64,000 nucleotides of DNA from JAICMB01 sp035295125 (GTDB lineage: Bacteria; Acidobacteriota; Terriglobia; Bryobacterales; Bryobacteraceae), in contig DATGJP010000074.1 in NCBI GenBank assembly GCA_035295125.1, positions 108,713-172,712 of the forward strand, given 5' to 3'. The position numbers were made by a program, and so were the translations under genes. The notes below the pieces were generated by a model, which saw only the letters and a list, made by a program, of their open reading frames with translations, was not told the origin of the DNA and did not search any database. The stretch's first letter is position 1, and the number at the start of each line of letters is the position of its first letter. This document shows positions 32,754 to 41,447 of the stretch, in pieces.

Positions 32754-34343
32754 TCAATGTGTTCGGACCCCCTCGGGGATGCTGACCGGAAGCTGGCCCG
32801 GAAATGGAATGAGCCCCCAAAGGGCGTCCGCGAGGGCGTCCATCGAGGGTTGGAGAATGCTGTAAGTACAGGCGTACACCGGCGCGAGAGGATAGGCCCA
32901 AATGTCATAGGGCATCCGCAACGCGACGGCTATGGTCGGGGTACTCTGTTTGAGCAGCGCCGTAATCAGGCCCGCCTGACCCCGGTGTGTGTCAGCGTTA
33001 ATGGTGCCGGCGATGACAAGGTCGAAGCTCCTTAGCTGCTCCCGAAGCTGCCGCACCTCGGCAGCGGAGGGATTCATCGCGATGACGAATTCTTCAACAC
33101 TCGGGTGATGGCGACGGACTGCGGGTGCCAGTCCAGGAATCAGGTACGACGACGTGTCGGCGGGCGTAAGATCCTCAGGCCTGGGAACGACGACCGCAAT
33201 TCTGGCGGCGGCCGGAACACGGACCGGAAGAAGCCCGGAACGGTCGTGCACTAAAGTGACGGACTGCCGCGCCACTTCCTGTGCCAGTTCACGATGTTCA
33301 CGGCATCCGACGACGCTCAGTGGGAGTTGTTTGCGGCGTATGACCCATTTTTTGAGGTTCAGGATGCGCAAGGCAGAGGCGTTCAATTCGTCCACGGATA
33401 GCAAGCCGCGCCGTAGGGCTTGTAGGACGCTTGTGAACACGGTCTCCAGCCGCCCGAGGTCGTGATTGAAAATCAACAAATCCGCGCCGGCATTTAAGGC
33501 TGTAATTACGTCAATGGGAAGTCCCGCGCCTTGATCCATAGCGTGCATATCGAGGGCGTCCGTGACGATGAGGCCTTCGAATCCGAGCTTGCGCCGAAGC
33601 AAACCCCTAAGAATCTGTGGAGATAGCGTGGCGGGTGATTCCGAGTGGCCATTCAGTGCCGGCAGGACAATGTGCGCCGTCATGATGAGGCGTACACCTG
33701 CCGCGATCGCGCTACGAAACGGTGGTAGCTCAATGCGCTGCAGCCGTTTGAGGTCGTGCGGCAACACGGGTGCTCCGTGATGCGAATCGCTGGACGTATC
33801 TCCATGCCCGGGAAAGTGCTTTGCTGAAGCGGCTACTCCGGAACGTTGCAAACCTTTGACCATAGCCGCGCTCAGACGTCCGACCAGCGCCGGGTTTTCG
33901 CCAAATGATCGCGTGCCTACCACCGGATTGCGAGGATTATTGTTGACATCGCAAACGGGGGCAAAATCGACATTAATCCCGACGGCGGAGACTTCACGTC
34001 CCAGCGCCTGCCCCACGAGATAGGCGAGTTTTTCCGACCGCGTCGCCCCCAGCGCCAGGTTGCCGGGAAAAGGGGTCGCGTCGCCTATAGCCATCAATTG
34101 GCCGCCTTCCTGATCGGCGGCGATGAGCAGTGGCGGTTGGCCGGCTTTCGCAGCTTCGGCCTGGAGGGCCTCGGTCAGCCCCCGCAAATCGTCGAGGCTG
34201 CCCATGTTTTTCGCGCGAAACAAAACGATTCCGCCGACGTGCTGGCGCCGGAGAATTTGGATCAATTCGCGCGGTGGCCTTTGTTTGCCTTGAAAACTCA
34301 GCAGGAACTGCTGGCCGGCAGCCTGCTCCAATGTGATCGCCAT
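32754..34343 (-). CDS. Glycoside hydrolase family 3, NagZ-like
   Basis: 529 residues. The (beta/alpha)8 part (about 1-335) has IAADQEGGQLMAIG, the KHFPGHGDTSSDSH loop holding the Asp-His acid/base pair typical of NagZ enzymes, and LIVTDALDMHAMDQG with the nucleophile aspartate. A second alpha/beta domain (about 370-529) makes it the longer two-domain type seen in Gram-positives. It should remove terminal beta-N-acetylglucosamine from muropeptides or chito-oligosaccharides. No signal peptide, so cytoplasmic. It starts 7 bp after the ampG-like gene, in one operon, which fits murein or amino-sugar recycling: import then cleavage. Confidence 0.88.
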   Translation of the reverse strand: MAITLEQAAGQQFLLSFQGKQRPPRELIQILRRQHVGGIVLFRAKNMGSLDDLRGLTEALQAEAAKAGQPPLLIAADQEGGQLMAIGDATPFPGNLALGATRSEKLAYLVGQALGREVSAVGINVDFAPVCDVNNNPRNPVVGTRSFGENPALVGRLSAAMVKGLQRSGVAASAKHFPGHGDTSSDSHHGAPVLPHDLKRLQRIELPPFRSAIAAGVRLIMTAHIVLPALNGHSESPATLSPQILRGLLRRKLGFEGLIVTDALDMHAMDQGAGLPIDVITALNAGADLLIFNHDLGRLETVFTSVLQALRRGLLSVDELNASALRILNLKKWVIRRKQLPLSVVGCREHRELAQEVARQSVTLVHDRSGLLPVRVPAAARIAVVVPRPEDLTPADTSSYLIPGLAPAVRRHHPSVEEFVIAMNPSAAEVRQLREQLRSFDLVIAGTINADTHRGQAGLITALLKQSTPTIAVALRMPYDIWAYPLAPVYACTYSILQPSMDALADALWGLIPFPGQLPVSIPEGVRTH

Positions 34344-34350
34344 GGTGGTG

Positions 34351-35649
34351 TCAGGCCTTGACGGGCGCGGCCTCAGGCTGCGCGGTCGCCTTCTCGGTGA
34401 CCGGCCGGTGAATCGGAAGAAAACGCGCCAGCAGGAGCGCGGGAATCGACGAGATCAGGACCCAGATGAAGAAATTGCGATAGCCGAGTGCAACCTGGAT
34501 CTTTCCGCTGACCGTGCCGGGAATCATCAGGCCCAGGTTCATCAGCGAATTGGCGAACGCATAATGGGCGGTCTGATATTTGCCTGGGGCGATTTCCTGC
34601 ATCATCAGAAGAATCACGCCCACAAACCCAAATCCGTAGCCGAACATCTCGATACTCAGGGCGGCTGCGATCTCAAAAGAGTTGGTCGGTTGCACGGCAC
34701 TCAGGTACACGTACGCCAGGTTCGGGAAATTCATGGCGCAGATGAGTGGCAGGAGCGCTCGACGGAGGCCGAGCCAGGACGTGAAATAGCCTCCTAACAC
34801 GCTCCCCGCGATGAATGCGACCGTGCCGAAGGTGCCGTAGATGGTGCCGAACTGATCGGTTGTGAGGCCGAGCCCTCCCAATGCGCGCTTGTCGACCAGG
34901 AACAGTGGACCGATTCGCACCACCTGCCCCTCACCCGCGCGGTAGAGGAGGATGAACAGCAGCAGCAGATATATATTCGGCTTTTTGAAAAAACTCACCA
35001 CGACGTCGCGGAAAGTGCCGGCCATCTCATGCAGGCTTTCGGAGCGGCGTTCCGCACCGCCCGAAGGCAGCACGCGCGCGTGATACACGCTGAGGACCAC
35101 CATGATCGCACCCATGCACACGAAGATGGCCATCCAGGCGTGCGGCACGTCCGTTCGTGCTTCCAGGTACCCCGCCAGGATGATCAAACCGCCCTGCGAA
35201 AAGAACCGCGCGACATTGTAGAATCCGCCCTGCCATCCCGCGTAGGCTGCCTGCTGTTTGTCGGTGAGGCTGGCGATATACAGGCCGTCTGCCGCGATGT
35301 CGTGGGTCGAGGAGCAGAACGCCACCACCGAGAAGAGGGCGAGTGTGTAGCCGAAGAACCGCGGCAACGGCAGGCAAAGGGCGATCAGCGCCAGGCTGAC
35401 CCCGCCCGCAAATTGCAGCAAGACCACGAAAAACTTCTTGGTCTTGAACATCTCGAGCAGTGGGCTCCACAGCGGCTTCAGGGACCATGGGAGCAGGAGC
35501 CAGCTTGTAAAGAGCGCAATCTGGTCGTTCGGCAGGCCGAGGCGCTTATAGAGGATCCCGGCAATCAGGCTGATCGCGAAGAACGGGATGCCCTCGGCGA
35601 AGTACAACGTGGGAACCCACGTGGCGGCATTGTTGCGGGTGTGGTTCAC
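34351..35649 (-). CDS. MFS permease, AmpG-like
   Basis: About 432 residues, twelve membrane segments. GTG at 35649 is preferred, with GAGG upstream; an alternative GTG at 35697 lies inside the shared 56-bp element. After the start the protein reads ATWVPTLYFAEGIPFFAISL, then LFTSWLLLPWSLKPLWSPLL, an arrangement like AmpG muropeptide permeases. The C-terminal tail is rich in alanine and proline. The nagZ-like gene follows at 7 bp. In E. coli, AmpG brings anhydro-muropeptides into the cytoplasm where NagZ trims them, so the pair is a likely recycling unit; a chito-oligosaccharide role cannot be excluded. Confidence 0.8.
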   Translation of the reverse strand: MNHTRNNAATWVPTLYFAEGIPFFAISLIAGILYKRLGLPNDQIALFTSWLLLPWSLKPLWSPLLEMFKTKKFFVVLLQFAGGVSLALIALCLPLPRFFGYTLALFSVVAFCSSTHDIAADGLYIASLTDKQQAAYAGWQGGFYNVARFFSQGGLIILAGYLEARTDVPHAWMAIFVCMGAIMVVLSVYHARVLPSGGAERRSESLHEMAGTFRDVVVSFFKKPNIYLLLLFILLYRAGEGQVVRIGPLFLVDKRALGGLGLTTDQFGTIYGTFGTVAFIAGSVLGGYFTSWLGLRRALLPLICAMNFPNLAYVYLSAVQPTNSFEIAAALSIEMFGYGFGFVGVILLMMQEIAPGKYQTAHYAFANSLMNLGLMIPGTVSGKIQVALGYRNFFIWVLISSIPALLLARFLPIHRPVTEKATAQPEAAPVKA

Positions 35650-35685
35650 TTGCCTCGGTCCCAGCCTGGGGCACGAGCGCGCAAG

Positions 35686-35741
35686 TGTCCAGTTCACAAC
35701 AGTTGCGGGATCGTGATAAGGAGGTTCATTACAGACCGAAC
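35686..35741 (-). promoter_or_regulatory. 56-bp shared upstream element, copy B
   Basis: Second copy of the element described at 32687. It begins 37 bp upstream of the preferred ampG-like start and 48 bp before the divergent gene at 35790, so it could serve either or both. A TAAAAT box (35772-35777) on the plus strand is a possible -10 for the divergent gene. Confidence 0.6.
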
Positions 35742-35789
35742 ATATTTGTTTTAAAGAACTTAACGAAGTGTTAAAATCGGGATGACTTC

Positions 35790-36986
35790 ATGGGTCCAGT
35801 TGTGGATTTGGTGAAACGCCCGGAGCACAATGGCGCGATCCGACAGGAGTTGGACCGTGTTCTGGCAAGCCATGAGTTCCGCTCCAGCAAGCGCAGCCAG
35901 GAGTTTCTCCGGTACATCGTAGACCACACGCTGAACGGCAACGTCGACATCCTGAAGGAACGGACTATCGGGATCGAGGTGTTCGGACGGCCCACTTCCT
36001 ATGAGCCGAGCGACGATGCCACGGTGCGCGTGAAGGCGGGCGAGGTCCGGAAACGGCTCGGTTTGTATTATGCCGGACAGGGGGCTAACGATCCGGTGCG
36101 GATCGATCTGCCTCATGGAACGTATATACCCGAATTTCACTGGCGGGAGACGGAGCCTTCGGAATCCGTCATTGAGGCGTTGCCCGTCACGAAGGCCGAA
36201 GGTAAAGAACATCCAGTCCGGCCCCGGGCTTGGATGGCGGTGGTGGCAATCGTGGTTGGGATTACGGTGGCGGCGCTCGTCTGGTGGCGCACTACCGGAC
36301 AGTCGCCGTCGGCAATCGATGAGTTCTGGGCGCCGGTGGTACAGGGCAGTTCGCCGGTGTCACTTTGTGCAGCCTTTGTTCCGGTGTATTGGCCGGATCG
36401 CACGCCGACCTCCGAGAAGCCGTTGCGGCCGGAGGACTTTACCCTGTTGAACGATCAGTTCGTGGGCGGCGGCGACCTGGTGGCGGTAGCGCGGCTCTCG
36501 TCTATGTTGACGCGAATGAAGAGACCCTACCGGGTGCGTATTGGAAGCGAGACTTCATTGCGGGATTTGCAGGTGGCGCCTGCGATCCTGGTGGGGTATT
36601 CGATTACGCGCTGGAAAGAAATCAGCAGGGAACTGCGCTTCTTCATCGATGGATCGCGAAACCCCAAGTGCATCACGGACAATGGCCAGCCAACGACGTG
36701 GGCGCTTCCGAACCTGCCGGCCGATCGGCACACGGACGAAGATTATGCCATCGTCTCGCGCGTCTTCCACCCGGACACGCACGCCATGCTGGTGGAAATT
36801 GCTGGAATCATGCAGTACGGCACGGACGCGGCGGCCGACCTGGTGACGAACTCGGACCTGATGGCCGACGCGCTGCGCCAGGCTCCGGCGGGCTGGCAGA
36901 CCAAGAATCTGCAACTCGTGTTGCACGTCAAGGTGATCTCGGGGGCTCCGAGCGCGCCTAAGGTGGTGGCGAAGCACTTCTGGTAA
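35790..36986 (+). CDS. Solibacter-type membrane protein with conserved N-terminal module
   Basis: 398 residues. The N-terminal ~110 residues (IRQELDRVLASHEF, SQEFLRYIVDHTLNG, LKERTIGIEVFGRP, DDATVRVKAGEVRKRLGLYY, then a RIDLPHGTYIPEF strand) resemble a module found at the start of many acidobacterial proteins, which looks like a helical, possibly DNA-binding, domain. One membrane helix (about 149-166, AVVAIVVGITVAALVWW) separates it from a C-terminal part of about 230 residues with no recognised fold. This is the layout of a CadC-like one-component transmembrane regulator. It is divergent from the ampG-nagZ operon and next to the 56-bp element, so it may regulate it; this is inference. Confidence 0.6.
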   Translation: MGPVVDLVKRPEHNGAIRQELDRVLASHEFRSSKRSQEFLRYIVDHTLNGNVDILKERTIGIEVFGRPTSYEPSDDATVRVKAGEVRKRLGLYYAGQGANDPVRIDLPHGTYIPEFHWRETEPSESVIEALPVTKAEGKEHPVRPRAWMAVVAIVVGITVAALVWWRTTGQSPSAIDEFWAPVVQGSSPVSLCAAFVPVYWPDRTPTSEKPLRPEDFTLLNDQFVGGGDLVAVARLSSMLTRMKRPYRVRIGSETSLRDLQVAPAILVGYSITRWKEISRELRFFIDGSRNPKCITDNGQPTTWALPNLPADRHTDEDYAIVSRVFHPDTHAMLVEIAGIMQYGTDAAADLVTNSDLMADALRQAPAGWQTKNLQLVLHVKVISGAPSAPKVVAKHFW

Positions 36987-37017
36987 GCCGCGTTCCTCCT
37001 TCCACGGTCCCCAAGTA

Positions 37018-40000
37018 TCACCGGGGCGAGGAAGGCTCCAACACATGTCGTTTGCTGGTAGCGTCCGCTTGAAGCTGCGCGAGAACCGCGCGCAATTCGC
37101 GGAGTTGTAGGGGCTTCGAGAGATAGCCGTCCATCCCTCCTTCGAGGCACCGTTCGCGATCTCCGGCCATCGCGTGGGCTGTCATGGCGATGATCGGCGT
37201 GCGGTCGCGCCTGGAACGCGCTTCGTCCTCGCGGAGGACGCGGGTAGCCGTGTAACCGTCCATCTCGGGCATCTGGATGTCCATGAACACGGCATCGAAC
37301 GTTTCATTGCTAAACGCCTGGGCCGCTTCCAGTCCTGTTTTCGCGATCACGACGACATGGCCATCCTTCGCAAGCAGCCGCTCGATTAGCTTCTGGTTGA
37401 CGGGATTATCTTCAGCCACCAATATCCGTAACGGCCTCGCAACGGCTGCCGCAACAGCAAGAACATCACCGGTGGATGGCTTAGCGGGAACCTGGGGTTC
37501 CCTGATCAGCCTCAGAACCGTGTCGAGCAGACTTCGATGGCGTACCGGCTTCATAATGTAAGCCGAGATCCCCGCAGCCGTGCACCTGGTAACCGCATCA
37601 CCGTGTTCGGCGGAGAGGAGTAACGCGACAATTGGTCCTGCCTGAAGCTGTCGGGTTCGAACCTGGTTGGCCAGCTCAAAGCCATCCATTCCAGGCATTC
37701 TCGAATCAGCCAGCGTGATATCGAACTTCGCTCCAGGCTGCCGCAGAATTTCGAGCGCGGCCTCTGCGCTATCGGCCAGGACGGGGCGAGCTCCCCACCT
37801 CTCCAGCATCCGGCCGAGAACCTCTCGGCTGCTTGCGTTGTCATCGACAATGAGGGCTCTGATTCCGTCCAGTTCCTGACGCAACGACTCTTTCGCGGCT
37901 GCGACTACAAACTGGGCGGTAAATCGCATTACCGTGCCCCGGCCCGGCGCGCTTTCGACCCAGATACGACCGCCCATCATGGCGACCAACTTGGAGCAGA
38001 TGGCCAGCCCCAGTCCGGTGCCCCCATAGCGCCGCGACGTGCTTCCATCGGCCTGCGCAAACGCCTTGAAGATTTTCTTCTGCTCGTACTTTCCAATTCC
38101 GATGCCCGTGTCCTTAACCGCAAATTCCAGCGTGCACGAATGCGCCGCACGATCCGAGCAACACACCTCGACCAGAATCTCGCCACGCTCGGTAAACTTA
38201 ATCGAATTGCCCACCAGATTCAGAATGACCTGACGCAATCGGCCCGGATCTCCCAATAGCTCCTCGGGCAGGTCCGGCGCGAAATCGGCGAGGAGTTCCA
38301 GGCCTTTCTCGTCGGCTCGGACCCCCATCGAGGCGAGAGCGCTCTCCACGCATTCGATCAGCGGAAACTTCACGTTTTCCATCTCGAGTTTGCCGGCCTC
38401 GATTTTTGAGAAATCCAGAACGTCGTTAATCACGGTCATCAGCGATTCCGCCGACGTTTGGGCCATCTGGAGAAACTCTCGCGCCTCCTGCCGCGGCTCC
38501 ATATCCACCACGAGCCCGATCATTCCGAGCACGCCGGTCATGGGCGTCCGGATTTCGTGGCTCATATTCGCGAGGAACTCGCTCTTCGCCCGGCTTGCCG
38601 CCTCCGCGTTCTGCTTCGCCACGGTGAGTTCCGCCGTCCGCTCTGCCACCGCCCGCCGCAGCATTTCGTTGCGACGGGTCAAAGCCCGCGTCTTGAAGCG
38701 AACCGTTCCGACAGCGACTCCGATCAGCAACAGAACGCAACCCGCCATCGCCCACGTCGTTTCGTACCAGTGCGGAGCAAGCGCAAACTCCATTGTCGCC
38801 TCCGGACCGTTCCATACTTGATTGCCGCTTGAGGCTATCACTCGAAAACGATACTTTCCGGGAGGCACGTTCGTGTAGTAAGCGGTGCGGCGCGTGTCGG
38901 CTTCAACCCAATCCTCGTCGAACCCATCGAGCTGGTACCGGAACCGCGTTCGCGAAGGCGTGGCAAACGTCACGGCGGTGTATTCAATCGCGAAGCGTCC
39001 CGTGCCGGGCACTAACCGAATGGGCTGGGATGGATCGTAGCGGTGGTCGTCCGCAACCACGCCCGTAATCCAAACGGGCGCGGTAGTAAGTTGATGGTCG
39101 AGACTCCTTGGATCGAACATCACCACGCCGCGGGTGGTGGCAAACCACATCCGGCCGTCAGGTGTGCGAATGGAGGCAGGCACTGCCCGGAAATTGCATT
39201 CCGGGTTGCGCATGCCATCGGCGGCGCCGAACACCTCGGTGTGAACCATGCCCGAGCCGGTGTCGGCAAACGAATTCAGTTCGGCCTTGTTAACGCGTAC
39301 GATGCCAATGTTAGATCCCATCCACAGATTCCCGGCATCGTCTTCGACGATCTGCATGAGGGCTCGCGAAATCCCTTGCACGGATCGGAAATTCGTGAAT
39401 TTACCGTTCTTGAGGCGCGACAGACCGACTCCGGTGGTCACCCATAGGGTCCCTTCCCGGTCTTCATAAAGAGCCAGCGCCTGCTGCGAAGCCAAACCGC
39501 CGGGATCCATTTGCTGGAACATCCCATCCTTGAAATGCCATACGCCGGCACCGCGCAGGCAGACCCACAGAGAACCGTCCCGGGAGTTCAGGATCGCACT
39601 CACGCGGTTTCCGGCCAGCCCGGTATCGATGCCGTAGTGGGTTTGACGTTTGCCCTGCAACCGCAGCAAACCGTCCTGGGTGAACCCCAACCACACGGCC
39701 CCGGTGTGATCCTCTGCGATCGCGGCGACGCGGCTGTGTCCGTAGTGCTCGACACCAATGACGCGGCCGTCCCGGATTTTGGTAACCGCGCCCTTTTCCG
39801 AGCCCACCCACAAGATGCCATCGCTGGTCTCATAAAGAGCGAATGGGGTATTACTCGCCAGCCCGTCGGCGGTAGTGTACGTCCGGAACACGCCGTTCTT
39901 GTAACGGCTGAGCCCGGAGGCTTGTGTCGTGATCCAGATCGAGCCATCCCTTGTTTGAAGAACCGTCTCGACACTCTCGGCCGGCAATCCTTCCTTGCGG

Positions 40001-40992
40001 CCCCAGGTTGTGAACGGACTGTCGCGCAACTGGGCCACGCCGCCGTCCGTCATTCCAACCCATAGCCCACCTTCGCGGTCGACAAAAAGCGCTACGGGCA
40101 AGGAACCAGGCAAACCTTCCACGGTCGAGTAAACGCTCACCTTGTTACCCGCAATTCTCGCCAGGCCCACTCCGGAAACCGCAAGCCAGACACTACCATC
40201 GCGGTCGTCCGCGATTGCGGCGATGGGCCCATCGGGGACTCCCTGAGCTTTCGACCACGACTCTACGACGCCGTGGTCCCACCTCACCGCCGTGCCGCTG
40301 GACATTCCGATCCACAGACCGTGTCCGTAATGAAGGCTGATGATGTCGCCGGCCGGCAAACCGTATTTGGCTGTAAAAGCGCTAAACGCGCCGTCGTGGA
40401 AGCGTGCCAATCCTGTTCTTGTGGCAATCCAGACGTCGCCGGACGCATCTAGTACGAGTCCGCGAATCGCGTTGTCCGGGAGCCCATCGGCAGTTGTGTA
40501 TATGCGGGTGTTGCCACCCTTCAGGCGCTCCAGTCCACGCTCCCTGGTGCCGATCCAGACGGAGCCATCGCCGGTTTCGAGGACGGAAACGACATCCAGC
40601 GCTGTCACGTTGTTGGTGCTTGGGTTTTTGATCCCGGTGAACTTTTGGCCATCGAAGGAGATCAGGCCATCGTGGGTGGCAATCCAAAGGCGGCCGTGCG
40701 ATCCGGGAGCGAGAGCATTAATGTAGAGCTGCGAGAGGCCTTCGGCGCCCCCATAGACTGTCATGCGCGTTCCGTCGAAGCGCACCAATCCTTCTTCGGT
40801 TCCGAACCAGAGATAGCCGTCGGGGGTTTGAGTAATTGCCGGGACCGAGCCTTGTGGCAGACCATTCTCATTGGTCCACACACGCTGCATGTATTGGGTG
40901 ACCGACCGCTTCGGGTCGAGTGCGTAACATCTCTCAGCGAGAACGGTGAGGATCAGCGCACAAGCCAGTCCGCGGACTACGAGAACTCTCAA
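37018..40992 (-). CDS. Hybrid sensor histidine kinase with beta-propeller and two receivers
   Basis: 1324 residues. Signal peptide (1-24), then a two-component regulator propeller of many ~45-residue repeats (about 30-660, e.g. DGYLWFGTEEGLVRFDG, GSVWIGTRERGLERL), a Y_Y_Y beta domain (about 690-755), one membrane helix (about 765-785), a coiled linker, a HisKA domain with phospho-acceptor His near 812 (ANMSHEIRTPM), an HATPase (LVGNSIKFTERGEI, GGTGLGLAI), and two receivers with aspartates near 1096 (LADSRMPGMDG) and 1238 (MDIQMPEMDG). It resembles HTCS-type polysaccharide sensors of Bacteroidetes but has no AraC output and no HPt, so it must pass phosphate on. It sits beside a sugar-scavenging cluster; ligand unknown. 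Confidence 0.9.
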   Translation of the reverse strand: MRVLVVRGLACALILTVLAERCYALDPKRSVTQYMQRVWTNENGLPQGSVPAITQTPDGYLWFGTEEGLVRFDGTRMTVYGGAEGLSQLYINALAPGSHGRLWIATHDGLISFDGQKFTGIKNPSTNNVTALDVVSVLETGDGSVWIGTRERGLERLKGGNTRIYTTADGLPDNAIRGLVLDASGDVWIATRTGLARFHDGAFSAFTAKYGLPAGDIISLHYGHGLWIGMSSGTAVRWDHGVVESWSKAQGVPDGPIAAIADDRDGSVWLAVSGVGLARIAGNKVSVYSTVEGLPGSLPVALFVDREGGLWVGMTDGGVAQLRDSPFTTWGRKEGLPAESVETVLQTRDGSIWITTQASGLSRYKNGVFRTYTTADGLASNTPFALYETSDGILWVGSEKGAVTKIRDGRVIGVEHYGHSRVAAIAEDHTGAVWLGFTQDGLLRLQGKRQTHYGIDTGLAGNRVSAILNSRDGSLWVCLRGAGVWHFKDGMFQQMDPGGLASQQALALYEDREGTLWVTTGVGLSRLKNGKFTNFRSVQGISRALMQIVEDDAGNLWMGSNIGIVRVNKAELNSFADTGSGMVHTEVFGAADGMRNPECNFRAVPASIRTPDGRMWFATTRGVVMFDPRSLDHQLTTAPVWITGVVADDHRYDPSQPIRLVPGTGRFAIEYTAVTFATPSRTRFRYQLDGFDEDWVEADTRRTAYYTNVPPGKYRFRVIASSGNQVWNGPEATMEFALAPHWYETTWAMAGCVLLLIGVAVGTVRFKTRALTRRNEMLRRAVAERTAELTVAKQNAEAASRAKSEFLANMSHEIRTPMTGVLGMIGLVVDMEPRQEAREFLQMAQTSAESLMTVINDVLDFSKIEAGKLEMENVKFPLIECVESALASMGVRADEKGLELLADFAPDLPEELLGDPGRLRQVILNLVGNSIKFTERGEILVEVCCSDRAAHSCTLEFAVKDTGIGIGKYEQKKIFKAFAQADGSTSRRYGGTGLGLAICSKLVAMMGGRIWVESAPGRGTVMRFTAQFVVAAAKESLRQELDGIRALIVDDNASSREVLGRMLERWGARPVLADSAEAALEILRQPGAKFDITLADSRMPGMDGFELANQVRTRQLQAGPIVALLLSAEHGDAVTRCTAAGISAYIMKPVRHRSLLDTVLRLIREPQVPAKPSTGDVLAVAAAVARPLRILVAEDNPVNQKLIERLLAKDGHVVVIAKTGLEAAQAFSNETFDAVFMDIQMPEMDGYTATRVLREDEARSRRDRTPIIAMTAHAMAGDRERCLEGGMDGYLSKPLQLRELRAVLAQLQADATSKRHVLEPSSPR

Positions 40993-41447
40993 GACGTCTC
41001 ATCGGCAGCGCGCCGGTAAGTGTTTAGTTTATGTAGAGCTATGCTATGTTTTGCTGCTTAATTGTCGATGCAGTTTGAAGTAGGGAACGGGTTTTGGAAG
41101 GGTGGAGCTTGCAGTTGCCTTTGAACTTCACCGGGAACGCGCAGGCAAACCGCCTACGCCACCTTGGCGAAAGTTTGCAAACCTCTCCTACATCTGCTGC
41201 GTTCATTCCGCTTCTCTTCTGGCAGGGCGATTGCTCGGCTCTTGGGGTGACATGACCCGAGGAGGGGTGCTGTTCGCCCTTCCGTATCGCTGACCGAAGG
41301 AGGACGACGGCAGGAAGGCGTAGGGTTGAGTAAGTGTTGCAGGGTTCTTGTCGTCTCCCCTGCTTCATGGCGGACTCCGGGAACAGCCCGGGGGAGCCAA
41401 CACTTCATCATTGGTGTCGCCCGCCCGTGGTAGAACGTTAACAGCGA
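40993..41447. other. Gene-free gap with dispersed repeats
   Basis: About 455 bp between divergent genes. No coding frame looks real. It contains a CACCGGGAACGC-type repeat (41127-41173) run directly into a GTTTGCAAAC palindrome with the CCTACATCTGCTGC flank (41171-41202). A block with GGGGTGACATGACCC and GAAGGAGGACG follows (about 41245-41305) and is not recognised. Promoters for the kinase and the glycosyltransferase must be here but none was clear. Confidence 0.6.
41127..41202. repeat. Composite repeat: CACCGGGAACGC unit plus palindrome
   Basis: 41127-41173 aligns with 52332-52378 (shared blocks TCACCGGGAACGC, CGCC and CCTTGGCGA; about four fifths identical). The adjoining GTTTGCAAACCT and CCTACATCTGCTGC belong to the GCAGGTT palindrome family. 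Confidence 0.6.
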
